Position numbers and translations under genes: made by a program
From: Malacoplasma iowae
GTDB lineage: Bacteria; Bacillota_I; Bacilli_A; Mycoplasmatales; Mycoplasmoidaceae
Reading direction: 5' to 3'
Length of the DNA stretch: 64,000 nucleotides
Assembly: GCF_900660615.1 (NCBI RefSeq)
Contig: NZ_LR215023.1
Location: forward strand, 124,001-188,000
In this document: piece after piece, positions 10,377 to 24,359 of the stretch
Numbering within the stretch: the stretch's first letter is position 1
Layout of the letters: every line of letters begins with the position of its first letter
Notes under the pieces: model-generated
What the model was told of the DNA's origin: nothing
Databases searched by the model: none
What the model saw: only the letters and a program-made list of their open reading frames with translations

Positions 10377-12887
10377 ATGAACAATAATAAAAATCTTGAT
10401 ATGATTTTTGATTTTGATAAGTCTGATAGAATTGAAGAACTTAAATCTAATCCAGAATTTCAAAAGTTGCCTTATAATCAACAAGTAATATTACTAACTG
10501 GTGAAAAACTTCTAGAAATCGATGCGAAAATTAGAAATCAAACATCTCAAATAAATAACTTTTTCAAACAATTTAATAATTCATTAACTGATACAAATCC
10601 TAATGGAATTATTTCTGATGAATTAATAAGAAGTCTTGTTAGAGAAGAAGCTACAAAACTTCTTGAAGAAAATATGAATTCAGCAACTGTAATTGATGAA
10701 GACAAAATAGCAAAAATTGTTCAAGAAAAATATAATGAAGAACTTTATAATCTTGAAGATAAATTTGAAAATGTTACACAAGAAACAATTAGAAATTTTG
10801 ACGAATCAATTAGTGATGCTTTAGAAAAAGTTGAAAACCTTTCTCAATTTGAAATTAAAGCTAGAGAAGAAATTCAAAAAAGCCAAGACATGATTTATCT
10901 TTTAGAAGAAGAGCTTGCAAGACAAAAAGAAGAAAATGAATTATTGAAAAGTCAAATAGATGAAAGATTTAGTCAAATAGAAGAAGCTAATTTAAATGGT
11001 AGATCTGATATATTAAATTATGAATATCACGATGTAAGGTTTGAAACATTTGAAGACCTTGAATCTTTCATAAAACAAGAAGCTCAAAAAATAGCTAAGA
11101 AAGAAGTAGAAGATTATATTCATGACTACTATCTATTTTCAGATGATAGAAAAGACAAAGTTATTGAAAAACTTTTTGAAGAAAACCAATTAAAAGATTC
11201 TGAAGTTTCAAAAGTTTACCAAATTCAAATTGATAACAACAAAAAACTTGATGATCTTGAACTATTATTAGAACAACAAAATAGACAAATTAGATCACTT
11301 GATGAAGATAGACAAAATTTAATTCTTACTTTAGAACAAGTATTTAAAGAAAAAGATGTCGACATTAAAAAAGTATTAGATACAAAACCTTTTGATTCAA
11401 TAGATAACTCTAATATTTATAAAGAAATTGATGTTCTTGATGATGGTAGTGATAGTGGTTCAAAAACTTATCATGTTAATACAGGTAATATTTTGAACAA
11501 AGATGAAATTGAAATTCTTGTAAGAAAAGAAGCTATTGAATTAATTAAAAATAAAATTAGTTTACTTGAATCAGAAAAAGATAGAGTTTTAACTGACGAA
11601 AGTGTTGAAGATAAACTTAGAGAAATCGAAAATATTTCACATAGTGAAAATGAAATAATTAAACAGCTTGAAGAAACAAATATTAGAATAAAAGAATTAG
11701 AAGATCAATTAAAAAAACAAATTGAAGAAAACATAAATCTTAAAAATGATTTATTTGATGAAATATCTAGAAATAATGGTTCAGAAAATATTAATTTAAA
11801 TTTAGAAAATAATGATAATATAAATAATGATATAGAATCGCTTAATATTTATTCAGAAGAGAGTGAAGAGGATATGAAACACAATTATTACAATGGGGCT
11901 TTTCCAATTCCAGGTACTAAAATAACTAGAATCAACAATTATAAAGTTAGCAATGACCTTGATGATTCTTCTTTTGAAGATTCACACAAAGTTATTAGAG
12001 AAGATGCAGAAAGAATTTCTACTGTAAATGAAGTTGAAACAATTAAACCAGTGGAAACAACAGCATGACAAGAAAATAGCCAAAAAATTCTTGACCTTGA
12101 AAATGTTATTTTAAAACAAGAACAAGAAATTAAAAGATTAAGAGATGAAAAAACACAAGAACAATCTGTTGATGGTATGTCAAGAGAAGCTCTTGAAGTT
12201 TTAGTTAAAAAAGAAGCTTTAAAAATAGTTAATGAAGAAATTAATCAAAATAAAAAATCTGTTGGTAACCAAGTTTTAACTGAAATTGATGATGCAATAA
12301 AAACAACTTTAAGAAAATTACAAGAACTAAGTTCTATGCAACAAAAAACAATTGATGACATAGAAATGACTAACAAGAAAATTCATGATATTGAATCACA
12401 ATTAAAATATACAGATTCTGGTAAATCATCTGAAATTGAAGAAGAATTAGCAAGAGTTGAATTAGAAAAATTAATTCAAGAAAAATATAAAATTAACAAT
12501 CAGTATAAAGAAGCTAATTATGCTGATGAAATTAGAAAAATTGAAGAAGAAAGAAGAAAAATAGAAGAAACTCTTGAGTTAGAAAGAATAAGACTTTTAA
12601 CTGAAATTGAAAACAATAGAAGACAAATGCAAGAACTTTCTGAACAACAAAAACAAGAGGAAAATGTGTTTCAACCACAACCACAAGTAATTATTCCTCA
12701 ACCAGTTAATGTTGTTGAACCAGCTCCAGTAGTTGTTGAAGAACCTAAACCAGTTGTTGAAACTAAAAAAGAACCAGAACCTGCAATAATTCTTGAAGCA
12801 CCTAAAAAGAAAAGAAAACAACAAGTTTTCTATGAAATTAAAATCCACTCTACTCCAAAACTAACAAGAGCAGATCTTGAAAAATAA
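10377..12887 (+). CDS. Coiled-coil protein with Pro-rich basic C-terminus (836 aa)
   Basis: ATG 10377 follows a purine-rich site (GGGAGTGGGAA). TGA 12066 is read as Trp, joining two long open segments. The protein is coiled coil with at least three copies of an (I/L)VRKEAxxLI motif (about residues 86, 380 and 605) and copies of the LExLILxQ-type anchor, for example ILDLENVILKQEQEIKRL. The last ~75 residues are different: a Pro/Val/Glu-rich stretch (VEPAPVVVEEPKPVVETKK) followed by a basic patch KKKRKQQ and the tail YEIKIHSTPKLTRADLEK. Pro-rich plus basic tails are common in mycoplasma cytoskeletal proteins and may serve as a linker or anchor (inference). It is the last gene of the array; a terminator follows. 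Confidence 0.83.
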
Positions 12888-12894
12888 TTTATTT

Positions 12895-12922
12895 GACAAA
12901 CCAAATAGGTTTGTCTTTTTTT
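12895..12922 (+). terminator. Rho-independent terminator of the coiled-coil operon
   Basis: Perfect 8-bp stem GACAAACC / GGTTTGTC with a 5-base loop, followed by seven T. It starts 7 bases after the stop of the 836-aa gene and separates the coiled-coil operon from efp. Confidence 0.9.
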
Positions 12923-12994
12923 ATTGTTTAATTGATTTTTGATTATAAAATTTATACAATTATAAATAGTATTGTATTTAGAGGGAAATTTATA

Positions 12995-13561
12995 ATGGCT
13001 CAAATTATTCATGCAAAAGATCTAAGACCAGGACATACATTTTTATTCAAAAATAATTTGTATTTAGTAATTGAAAACTCATTTAACAAAACTGCTATGA
13101 GAGAAGGAATAGTTAAATGTAAAGTTAAAAACTTAAGAACACAATCTATAACTATTGAAGTGCTTACAGGAGAAAAATTAGAACAAGCACCTGTAATGAA
13201 ATCAAAAGCTACATTTTCTTATATGGACAAATCTAACTTTGTTTTTTTAGATAGTGAAACTTTTGAACAAATTGAAATTCCTATGAATAAACTTGAATGA
13301 GAAAAAAACTTCATTGTAGAAGGAAGTGAAGTTAATGTATTAAAGTTTAATGATGAAATATTAAGCATTGATTTACCAGAACAAGTTGCTTTAGGTGTTA
13401 AATATGCTGAAGAAGCTGTTCAAGGTAATACTGTTCAAACTGCAATGAAAAAAGCAACTTTGGAAACTGATTATGAATTAGATGTACCTCAATTCATAAA
13501 AACTGGGGAAAGAATAGTTGTTAAAACAGCTGATGGAACATATGTAGGAAGGGAAAAATAG
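12995..13561 (+). CDS. efp: Elongation factor P
   Basis: 188 aa, the normal EF-P length. It opens with [16 protein letters not shown] and ends with [21 protein letters not shown], typical of domain III. EF-P binds ribosomes stalled on polyproline and promotes peptide bond formation. I chose ATG 12995 because it follows GAGGG (12981-12985) and matches the family N-terminus; an in-frame ATG at 12932 adds an unconserved leader. TGA 13298 is Trp. The loop that normally carries the modified Lys or Arg reads NKTAMREG (residues 31-38) instead of a PGKG form. As I recall, M. genitalium EF-P has a very similar loop, so this looks like a lineage variant. First gene of the efp-nusB-rsmE-mtaB string. Confidence 0.95.
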
Positions 13562-13564
13562 TTT

Positions 13565-13849
13565 ATGATAAAGGTTAATTCTAATAAATTTGGTGGAATC
13601 TTTGTTGAAGAAAATTTATTAAAAAATTCTTTTCTAGATGTTTTAAAAAGCTATGTTAAAGGTGAATATGTTAAAAACATTGATTTTGAAGTAAAGAGAA
13701 ATGTTTTGAAGTATATTAACATTCACTTTTCAAAAAGTACTGAAATTTCAAAAAAAGAAGAATTAAACATGTACAATCAGTTACTTTTTTTATTAAATAC
13801 TAAATTTCAAATAAGTAATAAGCCTATATCTTTTATTTATGAAAACTAA
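13565..13849 (+). CDS. Small hypothetical protein in the yqhY position
   Basis: 94 aa, starting 3 bases after the efp stop and overlapping the nusB start by 11 bases, so translation is probably coupled. In many Firmicutes an Asp23/Gls24-family gene (yqhY) sits between efp and nusB. This protein begins MIKVNSNKFGGIFVEENLLK and could be a shortened, strongly diverged member, but I cannot see the family motif clearly. No signal peptide or membrane segment. Confidence 0.7.
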   Translation: MIKVNSNKFGGIFVEENLLKNSFLDVLKSYVKGEYVKNIDFEVKRNVLKYINIHFSKSTEISKKEELNMYNQLLFLLNTKFQISNKPISFIYEN

Positions 13850-14240
13850 TAATTTATCTCAATGGGAAAAAAGAGTTGCAGTCTTTAAATTTGTTTATTC
13901 AGTTTTGATTTCAGATCTTTCAAAAGAAGAAACTATTAAAAAGTTTGAACTTGAGTTAAAAAATACAATTAATGATGAATACATCAACACTATAACTTTA
14001 TATTTTATTGAGAATAGAAGTTTTTTAGAACAAACCCTAGAAAAACACATATTAAAAAATTGGACAATTGATAGAGTTGATTTTATTGATAAGTCAATTA
14101 TTTATGCTTCGATTTCTGAGTTTAAATCATGTAATGTAAACAAAGGAATAATTATAGATCAAGCAGTAATTACAGCTAAAAAATATGGAATAGAAAATTC
14201 ATATAAATTTGTAAATTATATTTTGGATAAGGTTTTGTAG
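13839..14240 (+). CDS. nusB: Transcription antitermination factor NusB
   Basis: 133 aa, all-helical. The C-terminal half carries the family pattern WTIDRVDFIDKSIIYASISE followed by KGIIIDQAVITAKKYG, matching NusB helices around the RNA/NusE surface. NusB with S10 (NusE) binds boxA in rRNA leaders and promotes antitermination. BoxA-like leaders are visible in the rRNA operon 3 kb downstream. The gene overlaps its upstream neighbour by 11 bases and shares one base with the rsmE start. Confidence 0.9.
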   Translation: MKTNNLSQWEKRVAVFKFVYSVLISDLSKEETIKKFELELKNTINDEYINTITLYFIENRSFLEQTLEKHILKNWTIDRVDFIDKSIIYASISEFKSCNVNKGIIIDQAVITAKKYGIENSYKFVNYILDKVL

Positions 14241-14944
14241 TGCAAAAATTTAGGGTTATAAATAAAAATAATAAAATCATTTTTGATAAAAATGATGAAT
14301 ACCATATTACTAAAGTTTTAAGAAAAAAAATTAATGACACCATTGAATGTTATGACAACAATGGTAGTTTTTTAATTACTCAAATATCAAGCATAAATCC
14401 ATTAAGGGTAACTATCAAACAGGAAACAAAAATTGAAATTGAACCATATCCTATTACAGCATATATAGGTTTAATAAAGAAAAATAATTTTGAATTAATT
14501 GTTGAAAAGCTTAATGAATTAAATATTTCAAAAATAGTACCAGTTGTTTTTTCTAGAAGCCAAAACAACATATATTTAGACTATAAAAGGCTTAATCGGA
14601 TTGTTGTTGAATCATGTAAACAAAGTAATAGAGTAAATCCCTTAATAATTGAAAACCAAATTAAATTTGATGAATTACTAGAAAAAATAAAAGGTTCTAC
14701 TACTTTTTTATGTTCTGAAAAAGAAACATCAAAAAACATTAATAATTATGATTTAAAGATTAAAAATGGTGATATTATAAATTTTATAATTGGCTGTGAA
14801 GGTGGTTTCACTATTGACGAACTAAATCAACTAAATAGTTTGACATTGCCAATAACCTTAACAAAAACAATTTTAAGAAGTGAAACAGCAGCCATATATA
14901 CAGCATCAATATTAATAGAAAGGCTAAAGTATGAAAGAAACTAA
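14240..14944 (+). CDS. rsmE: 16S rRNA (uracil-1498-N3)-methyltransferase RsmE
   Basis: 234 aa, SPOUT-class fold. The N-terminal PUA-like part contains HITKVLRKKINDTIECYDNNG. The C-terminal knotted SAM site has the signatures ESCKQSNR (about 123-130), IIGCEGGFTIDE (about 183-194) and ILRSETAAI (about 211-219). It methylates U1498 of 16S rRNA. The start is a GTG overlapping the nusB stop (TAGTG), a translational-coupling arrangement. Its end overlaps the start of the following membrane protein. Confidence 0.93.
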   Translation: MQKFRVINKNNKIIFDKNDEYHITKVLRKKINDTIECYDNNGSFLITQISSINPLRVTIKQETKIEIEPYPITAYIGLIKKNNFELIVEKLNELNISKIVPVVFSRSQNNIYLDYKRLNRIVVESCKQSNRVNPLIIENQIKFDELLEKIKGSTTFLCSEKETSKNINNYDLKIKNGDIINFIIGCEGGFTIDELNQLNSLTLPITLTKTILRSETAAIYTASILIERLKYERN

Positions 14945-15485
14945 ATTTGAAAATATTTTTTTTACTCTAGCTTGAATTTTATTTATTATTGGCATAATTG
15001 TATCATCAATACTTATGATAAATTTTTCTAAGCTTACATCAGGTTCTGGTGAATCAAATTGAATGAGTCCATTATTTATGCTTCCGATTGGTATTTCAAC
15101 TGTGTTGTGTGATGTTCTTTTGTTTGTTTACTTATTTTTCAAAAGAAAATATTTTGTTTTAATAAAAATGCATGTTCAAAAGAAATGGATGTATTTAACA
15201 TATGTAGCTGTAGCTGTTTTAGTATTTAATCAAGTAGTTGTCATTATAATGGGAATCTGTGCTTATTTTTTGAATTTAAGAGCAATAGAAAATTATTACA
15301 TGTATGTCTTAATTGCAATATCGATGTTAATTAATATGGTTGCTGTTATTCTTAATACTATTTCTAAATTTATGATAAAAGTTGACATTACTATCAAAAG
15401 AAGAGGACAAGAATTTAATGATGATCAAATTACTAAAATAATTAAAGAGCAAACTGAAAAAACAATAGATCATACTAAAAAATAG
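14931..15485 (+). CDS. Four-helix membrane protein, hypothetical (184 aa)
   Basis: ATG 14931 lies inside the 3' end of rsmE (14-base overlap). TGA at about 14973 and 15060 are Trp. Four hydrophobic segments are visible, at roughly residues 8-30, 45-67, 85-112 and 120-142, followed by a charged cytoplasmic tail with [20 protein letters not shown]. No family recognised. Confidence 0.75.
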
Positions 15486-15495
15486 GAGAAAGATT

Positions 15496-16812
15496 GTGAA
15501 TAATGATACAAAAATTAATACATTCGCTATTCATACATTAGGTTGTAAAGTTAATCTTTTTGAATCTAACTCCATTAAAAATGATTTGATTATGAACGGG
15601 CTAGTTGAGGTTCCTTTTGATTCAAAAGCTGATGTTTATATTATTAATACTTGTACTGTAACAAATAAAGCAGACGCCAAATCTAGACTATATATAAAAA
15701 GAGCACATGTACAAAATAAAGACGCAATAATTATTGTTGCAGGATGTATGTCTCAAGTTAATAAAGACTTAATGGACAAACTTAAAATTTCAATCCAAAT
15801 TGGTAATAAATATAAAAATAGTGTTTTTGATTTAATTAATGAATATCTTAAAAAAAGAGAAAGAATTTATCGGGTTGAAAACATACTTGCTGAGAAAAAA
15901 TTTGAACAAACAACACAAGATTTTATTTTCCTTGAAAATACAAGGGCTTTTATAAAAATCCAAGATGGATGTAACTTTATGTGTTCTTATTGTATTATTC
16001 CCTTTTCAAGAGGAAGACAAAGATCACAAAAAATGGAAAGTATTCTAGAAAAGATTAAAACATTAGTTTCAAAAAATTTTAAAGAAATTGTTTTAACTGG
16101 TGTTAACACTGCAGGTTATTTAGATGAAAACAATAACACTTTTTTTGATCTTTTAAACAATATAAATAAATTAGATGGTGATTTTAGAGTAAGAATATCT
16201 TCTTTAGAACCATTTCAAATAAATGATGAAATAATAGATCTTGTTACATCAAATAAAAAAAGGTTTTGCCAACATTGACACATATGTTTACAATCTGGTA
16301 GTGATGATGTTTTGAAAAAAATGAACAGAAAATACACAACTGATGAGTTTTACAAGTTGATGCAAAAAATTTTAAATAAATCACCATTAACAAATTTCAC
16401 AACTGATTATATTGTTGGTTTTCCAACAGAAACAGATGAAGACCAAAAAAAATCTATTGATTTTTTAAACAAAATAAAATTATATGATATGCATATTTTT
16501 CCATACTCTAAAAGAAATAATACAAGATCATCTCATTATAAAGATATTAATGACTCAACAAAAAAAGATAGAGTTAAAGAAATAACAAAATTAAACTATT
16601 TGAATAAAAAAGAAAATTTAAAAAAATATATTGGTAAAACATGTGAAGTTCTTTTTGAAAAGAAAAAAGAAGATGAAAAAATGTGAAGCGGATATAGCAA
16701 TGAATATTGTAGAGTAATGGTTGAATCAGGTGATAATTTAGAAAATAAAATGCTAAAAGTTAGAATTAAAAAAATCTTTTTTGACTCTTTAGTTGGTGAA
16801 ATAATTGATTAA
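15496..16812 (+). CDS. mtaB: tRNA t6A37 methylthiotransferase MtaB
   Basis: 438 aa, GTG start behind AGGAGAAAG. UPF0004 domain first: [11 protein letters not shown] (about 14-24), [15 protein letters not shown] and VAGCMSQ supply the three cluster-binding Cys. The radical-SAM motif CNFMCSYC (Cys 159, 163, 166) follows, then a TRAM-like C-terminus. TGCKVN plus [10 protein letters not shown] is the pattern of MtaB/YqeV (ms2t6A37 formation) rather than MiaB. TGA at 16276 and 16684 are read as Trp, so this is one gene. A terminator follows directly. Confidence 0.92.
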
Positions 16813-16843
16813 AACAATAGTTGGTTTCCAATTATTGTTTTTT
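16813..16843 (+). terminator. Rho-independent terminator after mtaB
   Basis: 12-bp stem AACAATAGTTGG / CCAATTATTGTT (one G-U pair) with a TTT loop, then a T tract. It overlaps the mtaB stop. Confidence 0.88.
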
Positions 16844-16858
16844 ATTTTTAATAAAATG

Positions 16859-16887
16859 TTGTAAAAAAATAGGAATTATGATATTAT
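16859..16887 (+). promoter_or_regulatory. Possible rRNA promoter (upstream)
   Basis: TTGTAA (16859-16864), a 17-bp spacer and TATTAT (16882-16887). It lies about 235 bases before the 16S gene and just after the mtaB terminator. A second candidate -10 box TATAAT lies at 17005-17010 without a well-spaced -35. Assigned by pattern only. Confidence 0.45.
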
Positions 16888-17090
16888 ATTAATTGTCTAT
16901 AATTACATGCTAAGAATTTTTGATAAATTCTTGTTAATCTTTGAAACAATTCTAAATAAAATTAACAAAAAATAATTTTGTTTATGAATTTTTAAAAAAG
17001 TATGTATAATTATATTGTTTGTGTTATTTAACAATAAATAATTTGTTTAATAAAAATAGTGCAAACAATGTGTTTAAGACACAGACAGAA

Positions 17091-17117
17091 TGTTCTTTGA
17101 AAACTAAATAGAATCCG
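17091..17117 (+). promoter_or_regulatory. boxA-like leader and 5' arm of the 16S processing stem
   Basis: GTTCTTTGAAAACT (17092-17105) recurs before 23S at 18785-18798 and resembles rRNA antitermination leaders bound by NusB/NusE. Bases 17101-17117 are exactly complementary to 18744-18760 downstream of 16S (17 bp, extendable by one), forming the stem expected for RNase III cutting of pre-16S. Confidence 0.75.
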
Positions 17118-17121
17118 TCAA

Positions 17122-18636
<1,515 letters not shown>

Positions 18637-18856
18637 AACGGAGTTAATTAAATTTTTAATTAACACTATTTAAATTAGTGTACTTTATATAAAAATCCAG
18701 TTATTACTTAAAACCCAAATGAATTTTAATTGTAATAACAGGTCGGATTCTATTTAGTTTTGAGAGATATATTCTCTCATGATAGTTCTTTGAAAACTGA
18801 ATATTATAACAATCTTTTTAGTCTAATCATATTGAAAAATATAATAAGGATACATA
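18637..18856 (+). other. 16S-23S spacer without tRNA genes
   Basis: About 220 bases. It contains the 3' arm of the 16S processing stem (18744-18760), a small hairpin TGAGAGA/TCTCTCA (18761-18779), a second boxA-like leader (18785-18798) and the 5' arm of the 23S stem (18796-18815). The latter pairs with 21761-21768 and 21776-21787 after 23S (8 + 12 bp with a 7-base bulge). I see no tRNA cloverleaf, as in other mycoplasmas with no tRNA in this spacer. Confidence 0.8.
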
Positions 18857-21733
<2,877 letters not shown>

Positions 21734-21807
21734 GTATTTAAAGAAAATGACGTTATTACTAGATTGTTAATTTACATAATATTCAGTTCTCAGAGAACTA
21801 TCAAAGA

Positions 21808-21911
<104 letters not shown>

Positions 21912-21946
21912 CTAAAAATACCCATCTAATTGGGTATTTTTAGTTT
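21912..21946 (+). terminator. Terminator of the rRNA operon
   Basis: 13-bp stem CTAAAAATACCCA / TGGGTATTTTTAG around a 6-base loop, followed by T residues, immediately after 5S. Confidence 0.9.
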
Positions 21947-21980
21947 ATAATGATAATAATTATCACAAAGGAACCAATTT

Positions 21981-22160
21981 ATGGCAGTACAACAAAGAAG
22001 AGTAACACATTCAAGAAAAGGAATGAGAAGAAGTCATCATCATTTAGAAGAGGCTACTTTAACTTCTTGTAAAAAATGTGGGAAAAAAATAATACCGCAT
22101 AGAGTTTGTAAATCATGTGGTAATTATAACAACAGAAAAGTATTAGATATTGAAAGCTAG
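21981..22160 (+). CDS. rpmF: 50S ribosomal protein L32
   Basis: 59 aa, opening with MAVQQRRVTHSRKGMRRSHH, the L32 pattern. It keeps two CxxC knuckles, CKKC and CKSC, which bind zinc. Shine-Dalgarno AAAGGAA lies at 21967-21973. Basic throughout. Monocistronic between two terminators. Confidence 0.95.
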   Translation: MAVQQRRVTHSRKGMRRSHHHLEEATLTSCKKCGKKIIPHRVCKSCGNYNNRKVLDIES

Positions 22161-22164
22161 TACA

Positions 22165-22197
22165 AACAAGATAATGTTTAGTTATCTTGTTTTTTTA
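22165..22197 (+). terminator. Terminator after rpmF
   Basis: Stem AACAAGATAA / TTATCTTGTT with a 7-base loop, followed by a run of T. Confidence 0.9.
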
Positions 22198-22215
22198 TTG
22201 TAGAATTATAAAGAT

Positions 22216-22440
22216 ATGAAAAAAGAAGTTATTGATCAAAATATAGAAATTAAAGAAACTGATAGTAAGATAAATAAAAATGATAATATAGAAAAAGCAA
22301 TTTTATATAACAAAGAATTTGAATTAATTAAAGTTTATCCAAGAAACAGATTATTCAATTCATTTTTAGTTGTTTTTCTATTTGTTTCATTTATTTTTTT
22401 AGGTATTATCATTGGTTGCCTTGTGATTATTTTTGGTTAA
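22216..22440 (+). CDS. Small single-pass membrane protein (74 aa)
   Basis: A charged N-terminal 45 residues is followed by one long hydrophobic helix, about residues 48-73 (FNSFLVVFLFVSFIFLGIII), to the C-terminus. This suggests a tail-anchored protein with a cytoplasmic N-terminus. It ends 20 bases before the flavoprotein start. No recognised family. Confidence 0.6.
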   Translation: MKKEVIDQNIEIKETDSKINKNDNIEKAILYNKEFELIKVYPRNRLFNSFLVVFLFVSFIFLGIIIGCLVIIFG

Positions 22441-22460
22441 TTTATTTTATTGTGGTGAAT

Positions 22461-23414
22461 ATGAAAGAAATAATTAAAACTAAAATTTGTATTATTGGAG
22501 GTGGTGTTGCTGGTATGTTTGCAGCAACTACCGCTAGTTTTTTTAAGTTCGATAATATTCTTCTTGAAAAAAATCCTTTTTTAGGAGGACAAGTTACTCA
22601 ACTTTATCCAAGTAAGTATGTATATGATTTTCCAACAAAAATAAAAGATAGATCTAAAGCTATTGTTGATGAATTAGAAGAACAAATGAATTCATATAAA
22701 GAAACTAAAGTTTACAAATCAATAGAAGTGTTAGATATTTTATCTTTAGAAAATGATCAATATAAAATTGTTACTGACAAAAATTTTGATATCATTTGTG
22801 ATTTTTTAATTATTGCTAGTGGAATTGGTATGTTTAAATTAAACCAATTAGAAATTGACAATCAACCAATAGTAGCAGAGAACATTCATTACACTGTTAA
22901 CACTCACAACCCAATTTATAAAGATAAAAAAATTGTTGTTTTAGGTGGTGGTGATTCAGCACTTGATTGAGCAAACTATTTTGTTGAAGATAAAATCACT
23001 AATGATGTAAGTATAGTTCATAGAAGAAATGAATATAGAGCAAAACCATTAAGTGTTGAAATGTTATCTAAAAACAAAGTTAAAGAATATAAAGATTATC
23101 TTCCAGTTGAAATTGAAAATAATTGCATTACCATTGAACACAACCAAACAAAACAAAAAGAAAAACTTTTATATGACTTTTTAATAGTTCAATATGGTCA
23201 AACACCTTCTTTAATAAAAATTGATTTATTGGAAAAAATGGAAAAAATAGGTAATAAGATAAAAATTGATATTAATCAAAAAACAAATCTTAAAAATATT
23301 TATGCAATTGGTGATTGTACATATTATCCATGTAAACCTAATACAATAGTTACAGCTTGTGCTGATGCTACTAAAGTTATTTGACATATTGCTAAAAATA
23401 AATCTCCTTGGTAA
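22461..23414 (+). CDS. Ferredoxin/flavodoxin-NADP+ reductase-like flavoprotein (YumC type)
   Basis: 317 aa, two-dinucleotide-binding-domain flavoprotein. FAD site GGGVAGMFAA (residues 13-22), then the family stretch NPFLGGQVTQLYPSKYVYDF. The NAD(P) site is GGGDSALDW (162-170, its Trp encoded by TGA) and the second FAD contact is IYAIGDCTYYP. The redox-active CxxC of thioredoxin reductase is absent, while the LGGQ..LYPxKYxYD pattern is that of type-2 ferredoxin-NADP reductases (B. subtilis YumC). The electron partner is unknown in this window. ATG 22461 was chosen because the fold starts right after it; an in-frame ATG at 22416 lies inside the preceding gene. Confidence 0.85.
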
Positions 23415-23442
23415 ATCTTTGTGAAAACACAAAGATTTTTTT
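23413..23442 (+). terminator. Terminator after the FNR-like gene
   Basis: Stem AAATCTTTGTG / CACAAAGATTT with an AAAA loop and a T tail; it starts within the TAA stop. Confidence 0.9.
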
Positions 23443-23501
23443 ATTTATTGCACAATTGATTTATTTTTTAATTTATTTGTAAATAAAATATAATTTTATA
23501 T

Positions 23502-24341
23502 ATGAAAAAAATATATGTTATTGCTACTCCAATTGGTGATTTAAAAGAGGTTTCTGAAAAAGCAATTTCTGCTTTTAATGAAGTTGAAATTATGTTTTGC
23601 GAAGATACTAGGAATACAAAAAAACTTTTATCTCTTTTAAACATAGATTTTAAAAATAAAACATTTATTAGTTCCAATGGTTTTAATGAAAAAAGTAGAG
23701 TTGAATCTTTTGTTTTTGAAGATAAAATTTATGGAATTGTAAGTGATGCTGGTTATCCTTTAATAAGTGATCCAGGATATCTTATAGTTCAAAAAGCATA
23801 TCAAGAAAAAATTAAAATAGAAATAGTAAATGGTCCATGTTCAATTAATCATGCTTTAATGTTATGTGGTTATCCAATTAATAATTTTTATTTCAATGGA
23901 TTTTTAAGCAAAAATAAAAATGAAGCTTTAAAAAAACTTAATGAATTAAAAACAATTAATACAGTATTAGTCATTTTTGAGTCAGTTCATAATTTATTGA
24001 ATACATTAAAATTGATAAGTGATGTTTTTGGAAAAGATAAACAAATATGTGTTTGTAGAGAATTAAGTAAAATGAATGAAACAATTTACAAAGATACATA
24101 TGATAACCTAATTGAACAAATAACGCTAAAAGGTGAATTTGTTATTGTTATAAACAACACATCACAAAAAACAAAAGATAAAGAAAATGAAATTGATTAT
24201 CTAAGTTTTCATAATGAAGTTAAATTGCTTGTTAAGCAAGGTCACAAAGAAAAAGATGCATGTAAGCTTGTAGCATATAAATTTGATATATCAAGTAACA
24301 AACTTTTTAATTCTTTACAACAAAAGAAAAATATTGTCTAA
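23502..24341 (+). CDS. rsmI: 16S rRNA (cytidine-1402-2'-O)-methyltransferase RsmI
   Basis: 279 aa. Tetrapyrrole-methylase fold: IATPIGDLKEVSEKA near the N-terminus, FCEDTRNTKKLL (about 31-42), DAGYPLISDPGY (SAM pocket) and NGPCSINHALMLCG. It modifies C1402 in the ribosomal decoding centre together with RsmH. No TGA codons inside. Followed after 18 bases by a membrane protein gene. Confidence 0.93.
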   Translation: MKKIYVIATPIGDLKEVSEKAISAFNEVEIMFCEDTRNTKKLLSLLNIDFKNKTFISSNGFNEKSRVESFVFEDKIYGIVSDAGYPLISDPGYLIVQKAYQEKIKIEIVNGPCSINHALMLCGYPINNFYFNGFLSKNKNEALKKLNELKTINTVLVIFESVHNLLNTLKLISDVFGKDKQICVCRELSKMNETIYKDTYDNLIEQITLKGEFVIVINNTSQKTKDKENEIDYLSFHNEVKLLVKQGHKEKDACKLVAYKFDISSNKLFNSLQQKKNIV

Positions 24342-24359
24342 TTATAATGGTGTTTAATT

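Noticed and set aside
12932-12994. Upstream ATG 12932 as the start of EF-P
   Set aside because: It would add 21 unconserved residues and has no ribosome site; ATG 12995 has GAGGG and matches the family N-terminus.
18637-18856. tRNA genes in the rRNA spacer or elsewhere in the window
   Set aside because: I found no TTCRANNC-type T-arm with matching acceptor stem and CCA in the intergenic regions; a tRNAscan run would settle this.
22416-22460. ATG 22416 as the start of the FNR-like protein
   Set aside because: It lies within the preceding membrane-protein gene; the flavoprotein fold begins right after ATG 22461.
22461-23414. Thioredoxin reductase (trxB) identity
   Set aside because: There is no redox CxxC between the FAD and NADP domains, and the LGGQ..LYP pattern belongs to YumC-type ferredoxin-NADP reductases.
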